Positions 42,669 to 51,162 of a DNA stretch of 64,000 bases are shown here, piece by piece. Position 1 is the first letter of the stretch. Each line of letters opens with the position of its first letter. The notes under the pieces are model-generated. The model saw only the letters and a program-made list of their open reading frames with translations, was not told the origin of the DNA and did not search any database. The DNA lies in NCBI GenBank assembly GCA_001689445.1, contig LUJN01000012.1, positions 1 through 64,000 on the forward strand. Reading direction: 5' to 3'. The DNA comes from Bacteroidales bacterium M3 (GTDB lineage Bacteria; Bacteroidota; Bacteroidia; Bacteroidales; Muribaculaceae). A program made the position numbers and the translations under genes.

Positions 42669-45476
42669 CTATCTTGGGCGGTTGGCGAGGCGCGGGGTGT
42701 ATTGGATGCTTGCGCTGGTGATGGTCTCGTCGGGGGTGAGGTCGCAGAGGAGGGCTATGCGGAAGTATTTATAGGGGGTGCCACGGAAGCCGCGCATGAA
42801 GTGGTCGCGGCTCGACCACACCAAGTGCCATGACTGCAGGTCGCGCGAGCCGTAGAGGATTGACTGCACGTGGCCGCGCCGGAAGCCGCCGCGCTGTATC
42901 ACGGTGTCGATTGTCTTGTAGATGTCGGGGGCGTCGAGCTTCAGCGGGCGCGTCACAAGGATGGCACGCGGGGATGCATCACCGGCCTCGGAACTGAAAT
43001 CTACAAGGTTGCCGTCGGAGTCGATTGCCATAGCCTGTGGGTAGGAGTTTACCCCATAACATATATCGGATTGCATCATACCCCACATCTTCGATTGTAG
43101 CGAATAGACGTATGCATAATTACATGCACCGTTATCTTCGGTTGGATTATAGAGGATAATGCGTTGGTGGGTATAGTCATAGACCATGCGGCATCCATGT
43201 AGGAAGTCACGGAACGGCATAATGGTTGGTAACAACTCCTCTATCCCGTCCACACTGCCTATCGCGGGTAATGTGGCGGCTTCAAATGGATAATCTGTGT
43301 CGATGATGTCGGTGATACACTGTGCCTGCGAGCCTGACAACAGCATTACCCCCCTATCGGTGGCAAAGAGGACGGCTGAATCTAACTGCGTGATACTGTC
43401 GGGGTTGGTGCACACGTCGCGCGTCACGGGTTGACGGGCGATGTATGTGCCTGTCGTGGAGACCTCAAGTGCCCATACTCCCTCGGTGGTGAACGCATAG
43501 AGGGGGAACAGCCCGAACTGCCCCTGCGAAAGGGCCTTTACAGCAGAGGATATGCCAAGTATCGTACCTGTTCCTACGGTATTAATGCCCGATAATGGGA
43601 AATGAAATGGATTGTTAACCTCAGATGTATATAGTTTTGACTCCAACGATATCACATCATTTTGGGCACCAGGAATGAATGACGGAGTAGCTATCTCAAC
43701 CATACTTATGTCATCGGAGAATCCCCGGAAGAAATACGCTCCATTTAGTGTAGGATGGCGTATGAGTTTAACGGTATAGTTGTGCAGCGTTTCCTGTGAT
43801 GCAGCCCGACTGTGACAGCATGATATTGTCATCTCGTAGGCATCAGGATCGGGATAGAATAGGTAGCGTGGGAACATGTCATCCGGGGAATCCAACAAAT
43901 CGGGAGAATACTCCCAAATCTCACTGACCGTAAGACCTGCGCGTTCCTCGGACACCACAATCGATGTGCCGGTAGACTTACGCAATCTGACTGTGACAAC
44001 ACATAATTGCGCTTGAGCCAAATTGGTTGGAGCCTGAAATTGTATCATCGTGCGTATCGGTCCAGATTGGGCGAGACGCATTTTCAGGTCTGCAATATTG
44101 AGTCTATTGTTGAATACATAGGACTTGGAGGGTATGAGAGTACAATTTGAGTTATAATCATCGGGAAGTGTCGGGCGCGTCAGCAGATTGGATAGACATT
44201 CCTCATCCTCAAATGGGAGCGACGACCAACGAGTATCGCCTGTAGTGCGTATGTCGGTGAGCAACTCGTCAAATTTCAAGGATGCAACCTTGTAAAAAAG
44301 TGCGGTTGAGGTCAGAGACTCGGTAAGTTCATCTTCCTCCCGTGGCTCAATGCCCCAATATGTGTCCTCCCCGGCAAGGTTAAGCGTTATCTTATGCTCA
44401 ACACCGTTACTGCGTGTTATTCCATGCTCATTGCGTGCATACCCTTTAATCTCTCCGCTCTGCCTATAAGTGTATATTGGTGCGGAAATGAAGATGTCTA
44501 TCCCCTCGACAATATCTCGCCATAGTGTGAGTCGGGATTTGTCAGTGAGCATAATCCGATATTCAAGGTCGCATATCTTCATACGGCCAAAATCCACGGC
44601 AATCTCAAGATGGTCGAGTTCACCCAGTCCACTAACACTAGCCTGACTGAGCAATGGATTACGTAGTGCCGGAATCGTCGAGGTGGGAATCATCAAGACT
44701 GGAACCGAGTGCCATGCATATCCTCCGTCATACAGCCTGAATGCATATCGGATGAAAAACGGTTGGTAGAAACGGTTTTTATGTGTCACATTTTCGTTGA
44801 CAAATGACAGTAGCGAACCATATACTGCATTAGACAAAGCGTGAAAAAATTCAGGGGCTTCGCGAATTGAACCAATCGTCGGTCCAATAGTGCTACTGCC
44901 ACCATCCGCGCCGCCACTACCTCGTACCCAAGAATTGTTCCATTTGAATACAGCGGCTTGTTCGCTGTCGGAAACGGCAATATCGGTTTTGACGAGATGC
45001 GTGAACAGTAAATCATTGAGATTGAACTCAATATCCACTGCTGGAGGACGCTTACCCAATGAATTATATGTTCCATCTTTCCATAAATAGTACTCCATGC
45101 CTTCGGATGTGAGCACGACAATGGTATTGCCTATCGTGTTGTAACCATATATGGAAATATTTCGTGGAAATACGGACAACTGTTGCACCTTTCCCTCAAT
45201 GGGCTGTTTCGTATCGGCATCTATATTCTTGTCATCAAGCCATAATACAGCATTGGTTAGAGAGTTATACAAAATATAGTGGGTAAATGAATACGTACGG
45301 TGAATATGAGTTAACCGTAATGGTTCATGGGGACGGAGCACCACAGGAGGACGTGATATCGGGTGCAGGGAGCCGTTCTCGTTAACGAGGTTGAGGGAGA
45401 GGGAGAGGTCGCCATCGGGGGATTGGTGGTCGGAGGGTTGGGCGGTGTGGCCGTTGTAGTGGAGGTCTTTGTGCAT
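42669..45476 (-). CDS. tail hub / stabilisation protein, P22 gp10-like
   Basis: A 935-residue, beta-rich protein with repeating strand-turn units resembling the propeller-type tail hub proteins of podoviruses (P22 gp10-like, also in crAss-like phages). Characteristic late segments include TTEGVWALEVSTTGTYIARQ and VYDYTHQRIILYNPTEDN, and a SLQSKMWGMMQ core repeat near the C-terminus. It would plug the portal-adaptor channel and hold fibres. It is the last gene of the minus-strand operon and is convergent with the fibre/lysis operon. Confidence 0.65.
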   Translation of the reverse strand: MHKDLHYNGHTAQPSDHQSPDGDLSLSLNLVNENGSLHPISRPPVVLRPHEPLRLTHIHRTYSFTHYILYNSLTNAVLWLDDKNIDADTKQPIEGKVQQLSVFPRNISIYGYNTIGNTIVVLTSEGMEYYLWKDGTYNSLGKRPPAVDIEFNLNDLLFTHLVKTDIAVSDSEQAAVFKWNNSWVRGSGGADGGSSTIGPTIGSIREAPEFFHALSNAVYGSLLSFVNENVTHKNRFYQPFFIRYAFRLYDGGYAWHSVPVLMIPTSTIPALRNPLLSQASVSGLGELDHLEIAVDFGRMKICDLEYRIMLTDKSRLTLWRDIVEGIDIFISAPIYTYRQSGEIKGYARNEHGITRSNGVEHKITLNLAGEDTYWGIEPREEDELTESLTSTALFYKVASLKFDELLTDIRTTGDTRWSSLPFEDEECLSNLLTRPTLPDDYNSNCTLIPSKSYVFNNRLNIADLKMRLAQSGPIRTMIQFQAPTNLAQAQLCVVTVRLRKSTGTSIVVSEERAGLTVSEIWEYSPDLLDSPDDMFPRYLFYPDPDAYEMTISCCHSRAASQETLHNYTVKLIRHPTLNGAYFFRGFSDDISMVEIATPSFIPGAQNDVISLESKLYTSEVNNPFHFPLSGINTVGTGTILGISSAVKALSQGQFGLFPLYAFTTEGVWALEVSTTGTYIARQPVTRDVCTNPDSITQLDSAVLFATDRGVMLLSGSQAQCITDIIDTDYPFEAATLPAIGSVDGIEELLPTIMPFRDFLHGCRMVYDYTHQRIILYNPTEDNGACNYAYVYSLQSKMWGMMQSDICYGVNSYPQAMAIDSDGNLVDFSSEAGDASPRAILVTRPLKLDAPDIYKTIDTVIQRGGFRRGHVQSILYGSRDLQSWHLVWSSRDHFMRGFRGTPYKYFRIALLCDLTPDETITSASIQYTPRLANRPR

Positions 45477-45547
45477 TGTTTATGATTTTAAGGGACAAAG
45501 CGTCCCGTGGGGACGGTTACTTTGTTCATTGTCTAGGACTTTAAGGG
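45474..45547 (-). repeat. direct repeat with 13-codon leader ORF
   Basis: Two 21-bp copies (45474-45494 and 45527-45547) match at 18 positions. Each contains an ATG on the minus strand: one is the start of the tail hub gene, the other starts a 13-residue ORF (MNKVTVPTGRFVP, 45529-45488) that stops just before it. The spacer holds a GGGAC/GTCCC hairpin. It looks like a duplicated translation-start region. Confidence 0.5.
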
Positions 45548-45561
45548 TCGTTATTTTGTTG

Positions 45562-45939
45562 TCATCGGGGGAGGTTGAGGCGGGTGATGAGGGGTAGCCA
45601 TGTGTCGCCGTCGCGCTCTATGGGTGGACCTACGGGCAGGCGGGCGCACACGCCCTGCGAGCATATGCCCAGGACGGCGGCGCACAGCTGCCGGGAACTG
45701 GCTCGGTAGTGATGACCATGGCGGTTGGTGGGGAAGCACCGGGCATTGTAGCGACCGGCAGGAGTGTCGGCGGCACGGTGGGCTACACGTAGGTAGTATT
45801 CCACGCCGTCGGCGGTGATGTCGATGGAGTCGCCGGGGCGCAGGGCGAGCGCACGGGCGACCCAGGCGGCCATGTCGATGCGCCCGGAGCGGTGGAAGCT
45901 GATGTCGGCACGGCGCGTGGTGTTGAGCAGGGATTGCAT
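45562..45939 (-). CDS. hypothetical phage protein
   Basis: A 125-residue basic protein. The first 60 residues form alternating strands and helices (DISFHRSGRIDMAAWVARAL, then DSIDITADGVEYYLRV), reminiscent of swapped-hairpin AbrB or SH3-like small folds. Three cysteines are present. It lies upstream of the tail hub gene in the same operon. No family recognised. Confidence 0.6.
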   Translation of the reverse strand: MQSLLNTTRRADISFHRSGRIDMAAWVARALALRPGDSIDITADGVEYYLRVAHRAADTPAGRYNARCFPTNRHGHHYRASSRQLCAAVLGICSQGVCARLPVGPPIERDGDTWLPLITRLNLPR

Positions 45940-45951
45940 TGTCGGTGATGT

Positions 45952-46122
45952 TTAATCGGTAAGTTTATTTGTCAAATTCTGCGAGAAACGGAAGTAAATG
46001 CCCTGTTCCGTGCAAAAACACAGCAAGTCCTCACATAGCTTATCGTTGAAAAAGGCGCACTTCTTGCTACACTCGCCTTTGACACACTCGTAGTAGCAGC
46101 CGTTTACTGTTATGCCGTTGAT
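45952..46122 (-). pseudogene. Cys-rich ORF lacking a normal start codon
   Basis: A 56-codon frame encoding NGCYYECVKGECSKKC...LCEDLLCFC, with eight cysteines in paired spacing as in small zinc or iron-sulfur proteins. A TGA stop lies two codons upstream of the first codon shown, and no ATG, GTG or TTG precedes the Cys-rich part. The first codon is ATC exactly where an ATG would be expected. Either the start was lost by one substitution or a non-standard start is used. Confidence 0.45.
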
Positions 46123-46143
46123 GGGTCAGTCAGGGTTTCTATA

Positions 46144-46305
46144 TCAGTCTTTCTTTTCGGGTTTCGGGGCGAAGTCGGGGCAATGTTTAATGGCAAGCAA
46201 CTTACACGGCAAACCGTTGTAAGCGCATCTGTGCATCCACAAACTGTTTCTGTGAAACTCATAGTGTCTGCACTTGCTCGGTCGGCGGTCAGTCGGGGTG
46301 TTCAT
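46144..46305 (-). CDS. small Cys/His protein, 53 residues
   Basis: A short ORF (MNTPTDRRPSKCRHYEFHR...) with four Cys and several His that could bind a metal. It overlaps the upstream gene by ATGA (46302-46305), the same coupling seen throughout this operon, which supports it being real. Together with the following Cys-rich frame it may belong to a family of small metal-binding accessory proteins. Confidence 0.55.
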   Translation of the reverse strand: MNTPTDRRPSKCRHYEFHRNSLWMHRCAYNGLPCKLLAIKHCPDFAPKPEKKD

Positions 46306-46643
46306 ATTATATCTTTCTTTTGAAGGTAGGCGACTATCGGAAGCATATTCATCAAGCCGAGCGGTTCATCGGAGTAATCAAAGGCGAACTCCATTATCGC
46401 GCTGTCATCCGTTTCTCCACGAAGCCACGCATTGACCGTCTGAACATACTCATCGTTTTGCTCTTGATATTCCTCATTATCCAAATCTTCTTTTGTGGCG
46501 ATGTTTATGCCGAGAAGCGAATAAAGAATGTATCGACACTCCCTAATATTCAAATCCCGTTTGAGGATAAAGCCTTTTGGGAAGCCGTTAGCCTCCATTA
46601 TCAGCTTGACTTTGCCGATGTCAAATGTCTTTGTTTTCATCAT
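46302..46643 (-). CDS. hypothetical early phage protein
   Basis: A 113-residue protein. The start is set at 46643 (MMKTKTFDIGKV), which overlaps the previous stop by ATGA and has the strong ribosome-binding site GGAAAGGAGG. The longer frame upstream is a shadow of the DUF551 gene. Alpha/beta, slightly acidic, with no hydrophobic segment. No recognised family. Confidence 0.6.
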   Translation of the reverse strand: MMKTKTFDIGKVKLIMEANGFPKGFILKRDLNIRECRYILYSLLGINIATKEDLDNEEYQEQNDEYVQTVNAWLRGETDDSAIMEFAFDYSDEPLGLMNMLPIVAYLQKKDII

Positions 46644-46960
46644 TCCTCCTTTCCTGTTTCCAGCAATTCGGGGTTTAGTGAGGGGATAGGAAGCCAGTGG
46701 GTAGGACGGATATGCTCGCCGTCCCGCGTGTACCAATCCTCACCTTCGTAATATGCTACAATATACTCGTCGAGGTGAAACTCGTTCTTGGGAACGAACA
46801 CTAACAAATCCTCGTCTTTCAGAGGCAGCTCTTCCTCCACGCTGCGCCATTGGTGGGAGAGGGCGAAGAAAACTCCGTCTATAAACCCACGGAGAGCGGT
46901 TTCGGGCAACACTTTATCTTCGGCATATTTTACAGCTGCATCTTGAATTATTTTTCTCAT
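46640..46960 (-). CDS. DUF551 domain protein
   Basis: A 106-residue protein whose second half matches DUF551, common in phage accessory regions: HQWRSVEEELPLKDEDLLVF, YYEGEDWYTRDG and the end HWLPIPSLN. The N-terminal 35 residues are helical. Its biochemical role is unknown. It overlaps both neighbours by 4 bp. Confidence 0.75.
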   Translation of the reverse strand: MRKIIQDAAVKYAEDKVLPETALRGFIDGVFFALSHQWRSVEEELPLKDEDLLVFVPKNEFHLDEYIVAYYEGEDWYTRDGEHIRPTHWLPIPSLNPELLETGKEE

Positions 46961-47274
46961 ATTTCTGATTTTACTTTTTCAATGATATTATCAATGCTCT
47001 CATGTACGATGCCTTGGGGATTGACAAACTTATTCAGCACCTCCCGCAGATGCGCCACCGATATGCGGAGGTCGGAGTCGGAGGGTTTGGGAGGCTCGTA
47101 TGGTGTTAGCAACCTTGTCGGCCAATAAACCGAGAATGGCGCGGAGCCTCGCGTTACAGTTGCGAAATTGCCGCATATTGAGGAAATAAATCCTTGTTTT
47201 CCCTCCAAATCGGCTTCTTCGGGAACTTCGGCGTGAATTACCACTCGCATACCCTCTTTAAGTTCTGTATTCAT
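46957..47274 (-). CDS. hypothetical early phage protein
   Basis: A 105-residue protein with a beta-rich N-terminal SH3-like segment (GMRVVIHAEVPEEADLEGKQ) followed by a helix (VAHLREVLNKFVNPQ) and a basic end. It is in the ATGA-coupled chain of small accessory genes. No family recognised. Confidence 0.55.
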   Translation of the reverse strand: MNTELKEGMRVVIHAEVPEEADLEGKQGFISSICGNFATVTRGSAPFSVYWPTRLLTPYEPPKPSDSDLRISVAHLREVLNKFVNPQGIVHESIDNIIEKVKSEI

Positions 47275-47307
47275 TTCTTCTTCGCTTTAATGGTGATGGT
47301 GACGGGG

Positions 47308-47886
47308 TTATTTTACCAATTCAAAATCATAGACGAACACATAGGGGTTGCTCTCCCATGTTCCACGTCCCGAAATGCGGTCTATCAAGGCTGCGTAGGC
47401 TTCGCGGGGCGAATCAAAACGCCTCATACAATCTTTGGTGTAATCGTAAAAGCCGTAGTAGCGTTTGCTTTGACATTCCCAACTGCCGATTCCCTCTGCA
47501 AGGCAGTCATCCCTCGAGATGTCGTTTAGACGCTCCACACGCACGTTGGTGATGCGGATGCGGTGGGGCATCAGGTCGGCACGGACAAACATCTTGTTCT
47601 TCCACCCAGCCGTGTATTGAATCTCACTAACCGCGTGAGCTGGAAATAGTTTGAAGTCATAAAGCTTTTGCTTAATTATACGCGTAGACTCAATCCCTGC
47701 GTCCTTGTAGCTCTGCGCCACGGCTACGACCTCGCCGAGCTTGTATTTGGCCTCGGACACGGCAATTTTTTCAATATACCGTTGGGTATAGTTTTCATAA
47801 CCCAATATCTGCCTCGTCTGCGTCTTTCTCCCGTCCAACACGGCCTGCGTCAGACCGAACTTGTCATTGAATAAGATTTTCTTCAT
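47308..47886 (-). CDS. ASCH-domain-like phage protein
   Basis: A 192-residue protein that begins KKILFNDKFGLTQAVLDGRK and continues with a beta-barrel pattern (VVAVAQSYKDAG...RADLMPHRIRITNVRVERL) ending in VYDFELVK. This matches phage ASCH-domain proteins, a PUA-like fold that binds RNA or modified nucleotides; one relative hydrolyses N4-acetylcytidine. The substrate cannot be inferred here. It overlaps the next upstream gene by ATGA. Confidence 0.7.
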   Translation of the reverse strand: MKKILFNDKFGLTQAVLDGRKTQTRQILGYENYTQRYIEKIAVSEAKYKLGEVVAVAQSYKDAGIESTRIIKQKLYDFKLFPAHAVSEIQYTAGWKNKMFVRADLMPHRIRITNVRVERLNDISRDDCLAEGIGSWECQSKRYYGFYDYTKDCMRRFDSPREAYAALIDRISGRGTWESNPYVFVYDFELVK

Positions 47887-48209
47887 TGCTCAAATAGATT
47901 TGGGTGGTTGTCGTGTTTCGGCTTTCGTGGATATCGCTTGCGCTCGGTCTGACGGTATCGGCAATCTGCCTCCTGGCAAACGTCATAGACGCGCTTTGAG
48001 GTCGTTCCGTCGCTCACGGAAGCCATTTCTATGTCTCTCTGAACGGCACAGCGGTATTTGGTGTAGGTGTCGGTGTGCTCATTGTAGCGTGAGGCTTTCA
48101 CGCATTTGTCACAGTTGCGCCCCTGCCACCACATGAACTCCGTGCCGCAGGAGAATGGATAATATTTTTCCAAACTTTTATCGACTTTCTTTGTCAGGGG
48201 GGCGGTCAT
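47883..48209 (-). CDS. hypothetical Cys-containing phage protein
   Basis: A 108-residue basic protein. The start is set at 48209 (MTAPLTKK), giving ATGA overlaps at both ends. The upstream extension is a shadow frame. It has five Cys (FSCGTEF, RNCDKCVK, YRCAV, DVCQEADCRY), in a pattern like a small zinc-binding protein. No family recognised. Confidence 0.6.
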   Translation of the reverse strand: MTAPLTKKVDKSLEKYYPFSCGTEFMWWQGRNCDKCVKASRYNEHTDTYTKYRCAVQRDIEMASVSDGTTSKRVYDVCQEADCRYRQTERKRYPRKPKHDNHPNLFEQ

Positions 48210-48649
48210 ATGCGGGGCTTTTCGATTTGGTAGTAGGTGAAGGTATTGATGTGGTGGATGGTGATGGAGAGCTTGACAGGAGCGGTGGTGCCGGAGATGC
48301 CGTAGCCGTAGAGGATTTTTGCGACGGTAGGGTTCAGGGTCTCGAAGCCGATGCACTTGTGCTTGGTATTATATTGCAGGTCGGCGAGCTGGGTCTCCTG
48401 CCCAAGGTCGGGGTTGACCGTGAAGCCGTAACAGTCGGTCTCGAGAACGCGGAATACGAATATCTTGGCGTCGGTCATCGGGGATGTCTTGAGCATATGC
48501 CGGAACAGCCGGCGAGAGAGGGTGACGGAGTTGTCGCGTATGTCGACAATCACGAATAGCCGGCGGCTGTTCCACCGGGCGATCAGTCTCTTTGGCAGGG
48601 ATGCCTTTGCCATTATTGCCTTTACGGCATGGGATAGTGATGTGCACAT
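48206..48649 (-). CDS. hypothetical early phage protein
   Basis: A 147-residue mostly beta protein: a basic N-terminal helix (AKASLPKRLIARWNSRR), then strands (LFVIVDIRDNSVTLSRRL, AKIFVFRVLETDCYGFTV). Met-13 is an alternative start. It is ATGA-coupled to the next gene. No family recognised. Confidence 0.6.
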   Translation of the reverse strand: MCTSLSHAVKAIMAKASLPKRLIARWNSRRLFVIVDIRDNSVTLSRRLFRHMLKTSPMTDAKIFVFRVLETDCYGFTVNPDLGQETQLADLQYNTKHKCIGFETLNPTVAKILYGYGISGTTAPVKLSITIHHINTFTYYQIEKPRI

Positions 48650-48654
48650 GGTGG

Positions 48655-48903
48655 TTACTGTTTACGGTAGGTTGTCAATCGGGTGTAGTCTCGGCGAGAG
48701 CGGAAGGAGACGGTCTCCACGTAGCGGTAGGACCTGTTGTCCCGTAATGCGTCACGGTGGGCGGCGGCATCTGCCTTGGTGAGGAAGATGTAGCTTGAAA
48801 TCTCATGATTTGTCGTGCCTCTCGTGTGGACGATGTTGGCGTAGTATTTGCGCCCGAGGAGAAATGCCGTTATCTCCCGGAGCAGGGTTATAGTCTGTGT
48901 CAT
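48655..48903 (-). CDS. small hypothetical early protein
   Basis: An 82-residue basic protein with an N-terminal helix (TQTITLLREITAFLLG) and a segment rich in Arg and Tyr (DNRSYRYVETVSFRSRR). It sits between the methyltransferase and the 147-residue gene. No family recognised. Confidence 0.55.
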   Translation of the reverse strand: MTQTITLLREITAFLLGRKYYANIVHTRGTTNHEISSYIFLTKADAAAHRDALRDNRSYRYVETVSFRSRRDYTRLTTYRKQ

Positions 48904-48928
48904 TGTAGTGGTGGTTTATTGGGGATTA

Positions 48929-49789
48929 TTATTTTTCGTCGGTATCGGTGACTTTCAGGAAACTGAAGATGTGTTTGATTACCTCCACCGTCCACCCATT
49001 GCCAAGCATAGTGTAGATTTGCGTGTCGCTACATTCCCATTTGTACCAGTCGGGGATTGTCTGGAGGCGGGCGCACTCTCTTACGGATAATTTTCTTACT
49101 TTGCCGCCATTATTTACTCTTATATCGAAACCTTGATGTGTCGCACAAACAGCAGGAAGTTTGCCGCATAAATCGTAAATTCGATATGGGCGGAAAGGTA
49201 GTTTGCCATTATCTCTGTTTAAGACAATTATTTTATCTTGCCTTTGTCCTTTCAACTTTTGCCTCAATACGTCATACCCACATAAACCTCTATCTTTAGG
49301 CTGTGGAATATCAGTGTGTATATTGCTCCAATAGAGGCGCACGCGGTTCTGCGCCGAGACGAGCGCGGAGTTTATCATCACGGGCTTGATGCCTAATGTG
49401 TCGCTTATCACCTGCTCATACTCTTTCTTCATGCGGACGTTCTCGAGCATGAACAGCACATCGGGATTGATTTCGCGGCACTCGTCGAGGATACGGACGA
49501 ACTCAAAGAACAGGGCCGAGCGAGGGTCGTTGAAGTTAAGCCGCTTGCCGGCAAAACTGAATCCCTGACATGGTGAGCCGCCAATGAGCAGGTCAATCTT
49601 CGTCGGCAAATCCTGTGCGTGGACGCCACGCACATCGCCGAGCTGTATGGTGTCGGGAAAATTGAGCTGCGTCTGCCGGATTGCGTGCTTGTCGATTTCC
49701 GAGGCGTAATAGCGGTCGGCCTTGATGCCGAGTTCACGCAGGGCAATCTGCCCGCAGCTCATGCCGTCGAATAGGCTTAATACGTTCAT
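48929..49789 (-). CDS. orphan DNA (cytosine-5) methyltransferase
   Basis: A 286-residue m5C methyltransferase. The start is fixed at 49789 (MNVLSLFDGMSCGQ); the longer frame upstream is a shadow of the replication gene. Motifs: I FDGMSCG (7-13), IV GGSPCQGFSF with catalytic Cys-74, VI ENVRM (116-120), VIII QNRVRLY (147-153), IX REcARLQTIPDW, X GNGWTVEVI near the end. The target-recognition region is short, so a short target is likely. No restriction enzyme is adjacent, so it probably protects phage DNA from host restriction or alters expression. Confidence 0.9.
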   Translation of the reverse strand: MNVLSLFDGMSCGQIALRELGIKADRYYASEIDKHAIRQTQLNFPDTIQLGDVRGVHAQDLPTKIDLLIGGSPCQGFSFAGKRLNFNDPRSALFFEFVRILDECREINPDVLFMLENVRMKKEYEQVISDTLGIKPVMINSALVSAQNRVRLYWSNIHTDIPQPKDRGLCGYDVLRQKLKGQRQDKIIVLNRDNGKLPFRPYRIYDLCGKLPAVCATHQGFDIRVNNGGKVRKLSVRECARLQTIPDWYKWECSDTQIYTMLGNGWTVEVIKHIFSFLKVTDTDEK

Positions 49790-49790
49790 A

Positions 49791-50771
49791 TCACCGGGCG
49801 TTATCTTGGTAAATCTTCGAAAAGTCGGGAGTGTCGGCGGCGGCGAGGCGGCGGGACAGCTCGGCGGCACCGACGGTGGGGTCGAGGCCGCGCATACGGC
49901 ACCATTCCTCGTATTGGCCGATGCCGTTGGGCAGGCCGTTGTCATCCTTGGGGCGCGGCTTGGTGCGGGATGGGGATTGCTGGGGCACGGTATGCGCCGT
50001 GGGGCTTTGGGGGCGCGGCGCGGGGTTGGCCGTGGCGGCACGGTGCTTGCAGCGGATGGTGGAGAGCATGTGGCGGCGCGGGTTGTCGCGGTCGAAGTCG
50101 AGGGTGAGCCGCCACTCGGCGGCGACTGCGCGGGCAAGCTCGACGAAACGGCCGGGGGTGACGCCGACAAGGCGCGCGCCCTCCTCGGCGGCATCGGGCG
50201 CGGTGAGCGCCCCCAAAGTCTCATCAACCAAAACCTCCGGCGCGACGGCGGCGACGGGCGGCTTTTTTGTATCATCGCAGATGATATTTTTTTCTTTTTT
50301 ACTCTTCTTTACTTTACTTTGTGGCGTTTCTGACGCGGAAACGGGGGTTTCTGACGCGGAAACTACGGTTTTGGGAGGGTTTACGTCGCAGAAACTCAAA
50401 ATGTAGGGCAAGTCGCCCTGAATCTTGCGCTTGCGCGAGGCCTCGAAATAACGCCGCTGTATGCCCCGGGAGGTGAGCACGTGGGCCGAGTCCAGCAGGG
50501 TCTTGTCGAAGAATCCCCAATGGGCCAAGCGACGCACTATGCCGTCGAGCAGGTCAGCGGATATGCCGGGCAGTTCCTTGAGCATCTTGTAGCGCATCAT
50601 CTCGGTCCACTCTATGAAATATCCGTTGCGGTATATCGCACAGAGCAGATGGATGGCGACTATCTCTCCCTTTAGCCCGAATTCCCCGGCGATAGCAACC
50701 ATCTTCTCGTCGGAGAAGAAATCAATATCGAAAGGGAAGTAGTCAAGGCCGGTCTTGCGTGGTCGTGCCAT
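49791..50771 (-). CDS. Lin1244/Lin1753-type replication protein (DUF4373)
   Basis: A 326-residue protein opening with GLDYFPFDIDFFSDEKM, the signature of the Lin1244/Lin1753 N-terminal domain found in phage replication initiators (a winged-helix region, about 1-115). A disordered linker follows with the repeated VSASETP unit and a Lys/Glu stretch, then a C-terminal helical part (EEGARLVGVTPGRFVELARA). It probably binds the origin and recruits a helicase loader. It ends 1 bp before the methyltransferase start. Confidence 0.7.
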   Translation of the reverse strand: MARPRKTGLDYFPFDIDFFSDEKMVAIAGEFGLKGEIVAIHLLCAIYRNGYFIEWTEMMRYKMLKELPGISADLLDGIVRRLAHWGFFDKTLLDSAHVLTSRGIQRRYFEASRKRKIQGDLPYILSFCDVNPPKTVVSASETPVSASETPQSKVKKSKKEKNIICDDTKKPPVAAVAPEVLVDETLGALTAPDAAEEGARLVGVTPGRFVELARAVAAEWRLTLDFDRDNPRRHMLSTIRCKHRAATANPAPRPQSPTAHTVPQQSPSRTKPRPKDDNGLPNGIGQYEEWCRMRGLDPTVGAAELSRRLAAADTPDFSKIYQDNAR

Positions 50772-50781
50772 GGTGTGGTGT

Positions 50782-51162
50782 CTATTTCTCGGTTATCGCG
50801 ATGCCATGCACTTGCAGCATGAGCTTGCGCTTGATTATGTATTCGCGGGTGCGGAAACCCTTTGTGTCCTCGACGACCTCGCGCCCGGTGGCGTTGTCGG
50901 TATACACGAAGTCGGCGACGTAGTGGCAGGGACGCTCCACCCTACCCCCGACACGCTGGCCGGGGATAAGGAGGTAGCGCACCTGCTCGCGGAGGTTGGA
51001 GATAAGCCCGGCACGCTGCATCAGCCGCAGCTGGGCGGCGCGGTCGTGCTCCTTGCGGGAGGCGTGGGTGCCGGTCTTGCGGGCGTGGTACTTGCTGGGC
51101 TTGGCTGACGCTTTGCCGTCACGCTTCAATGCGAGGACCCGCAGTTGCTGCAATGTCATCAT
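50782..51162 (-). CDS. DUF1064 PD-(D/E)XK nuclease-like protein
   Basis: A 126-residue basic protein matching DUF1064, a phage family with a restriction-endonuclease-like fold, likely a Holliday-junction or flap nuclease. Visible features are KYHARKTGTHASRKEHDRA near residue 24, YVADFVYTD with the catalytic-type Asp, VVEDTKGFRT with the E-D-x-K element, and IIKRKLML. It overlaps the 304-residue gene by ATGA. Confidence 0.75.
   Translation of the reverse strand: MMTLQQLRVLALKRDGKASAKPSKYHARKTGTHASRKEHDRAAQLRLMQRAGLISNLREQVRYLLIPGQRVGGRVERPCHYVADFVYTDNATGREVVEDTKGFRTREYIIKRKLMLQVHGIAITEK

Noticed and set aside
49790..50275. N-terminal extension of the methyltransferase frame
   Set aside because: It reads as Pro/Arg/Ser-rich noise antiphase to the replication gene. 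Motif I begins right after the ATG at 49789.
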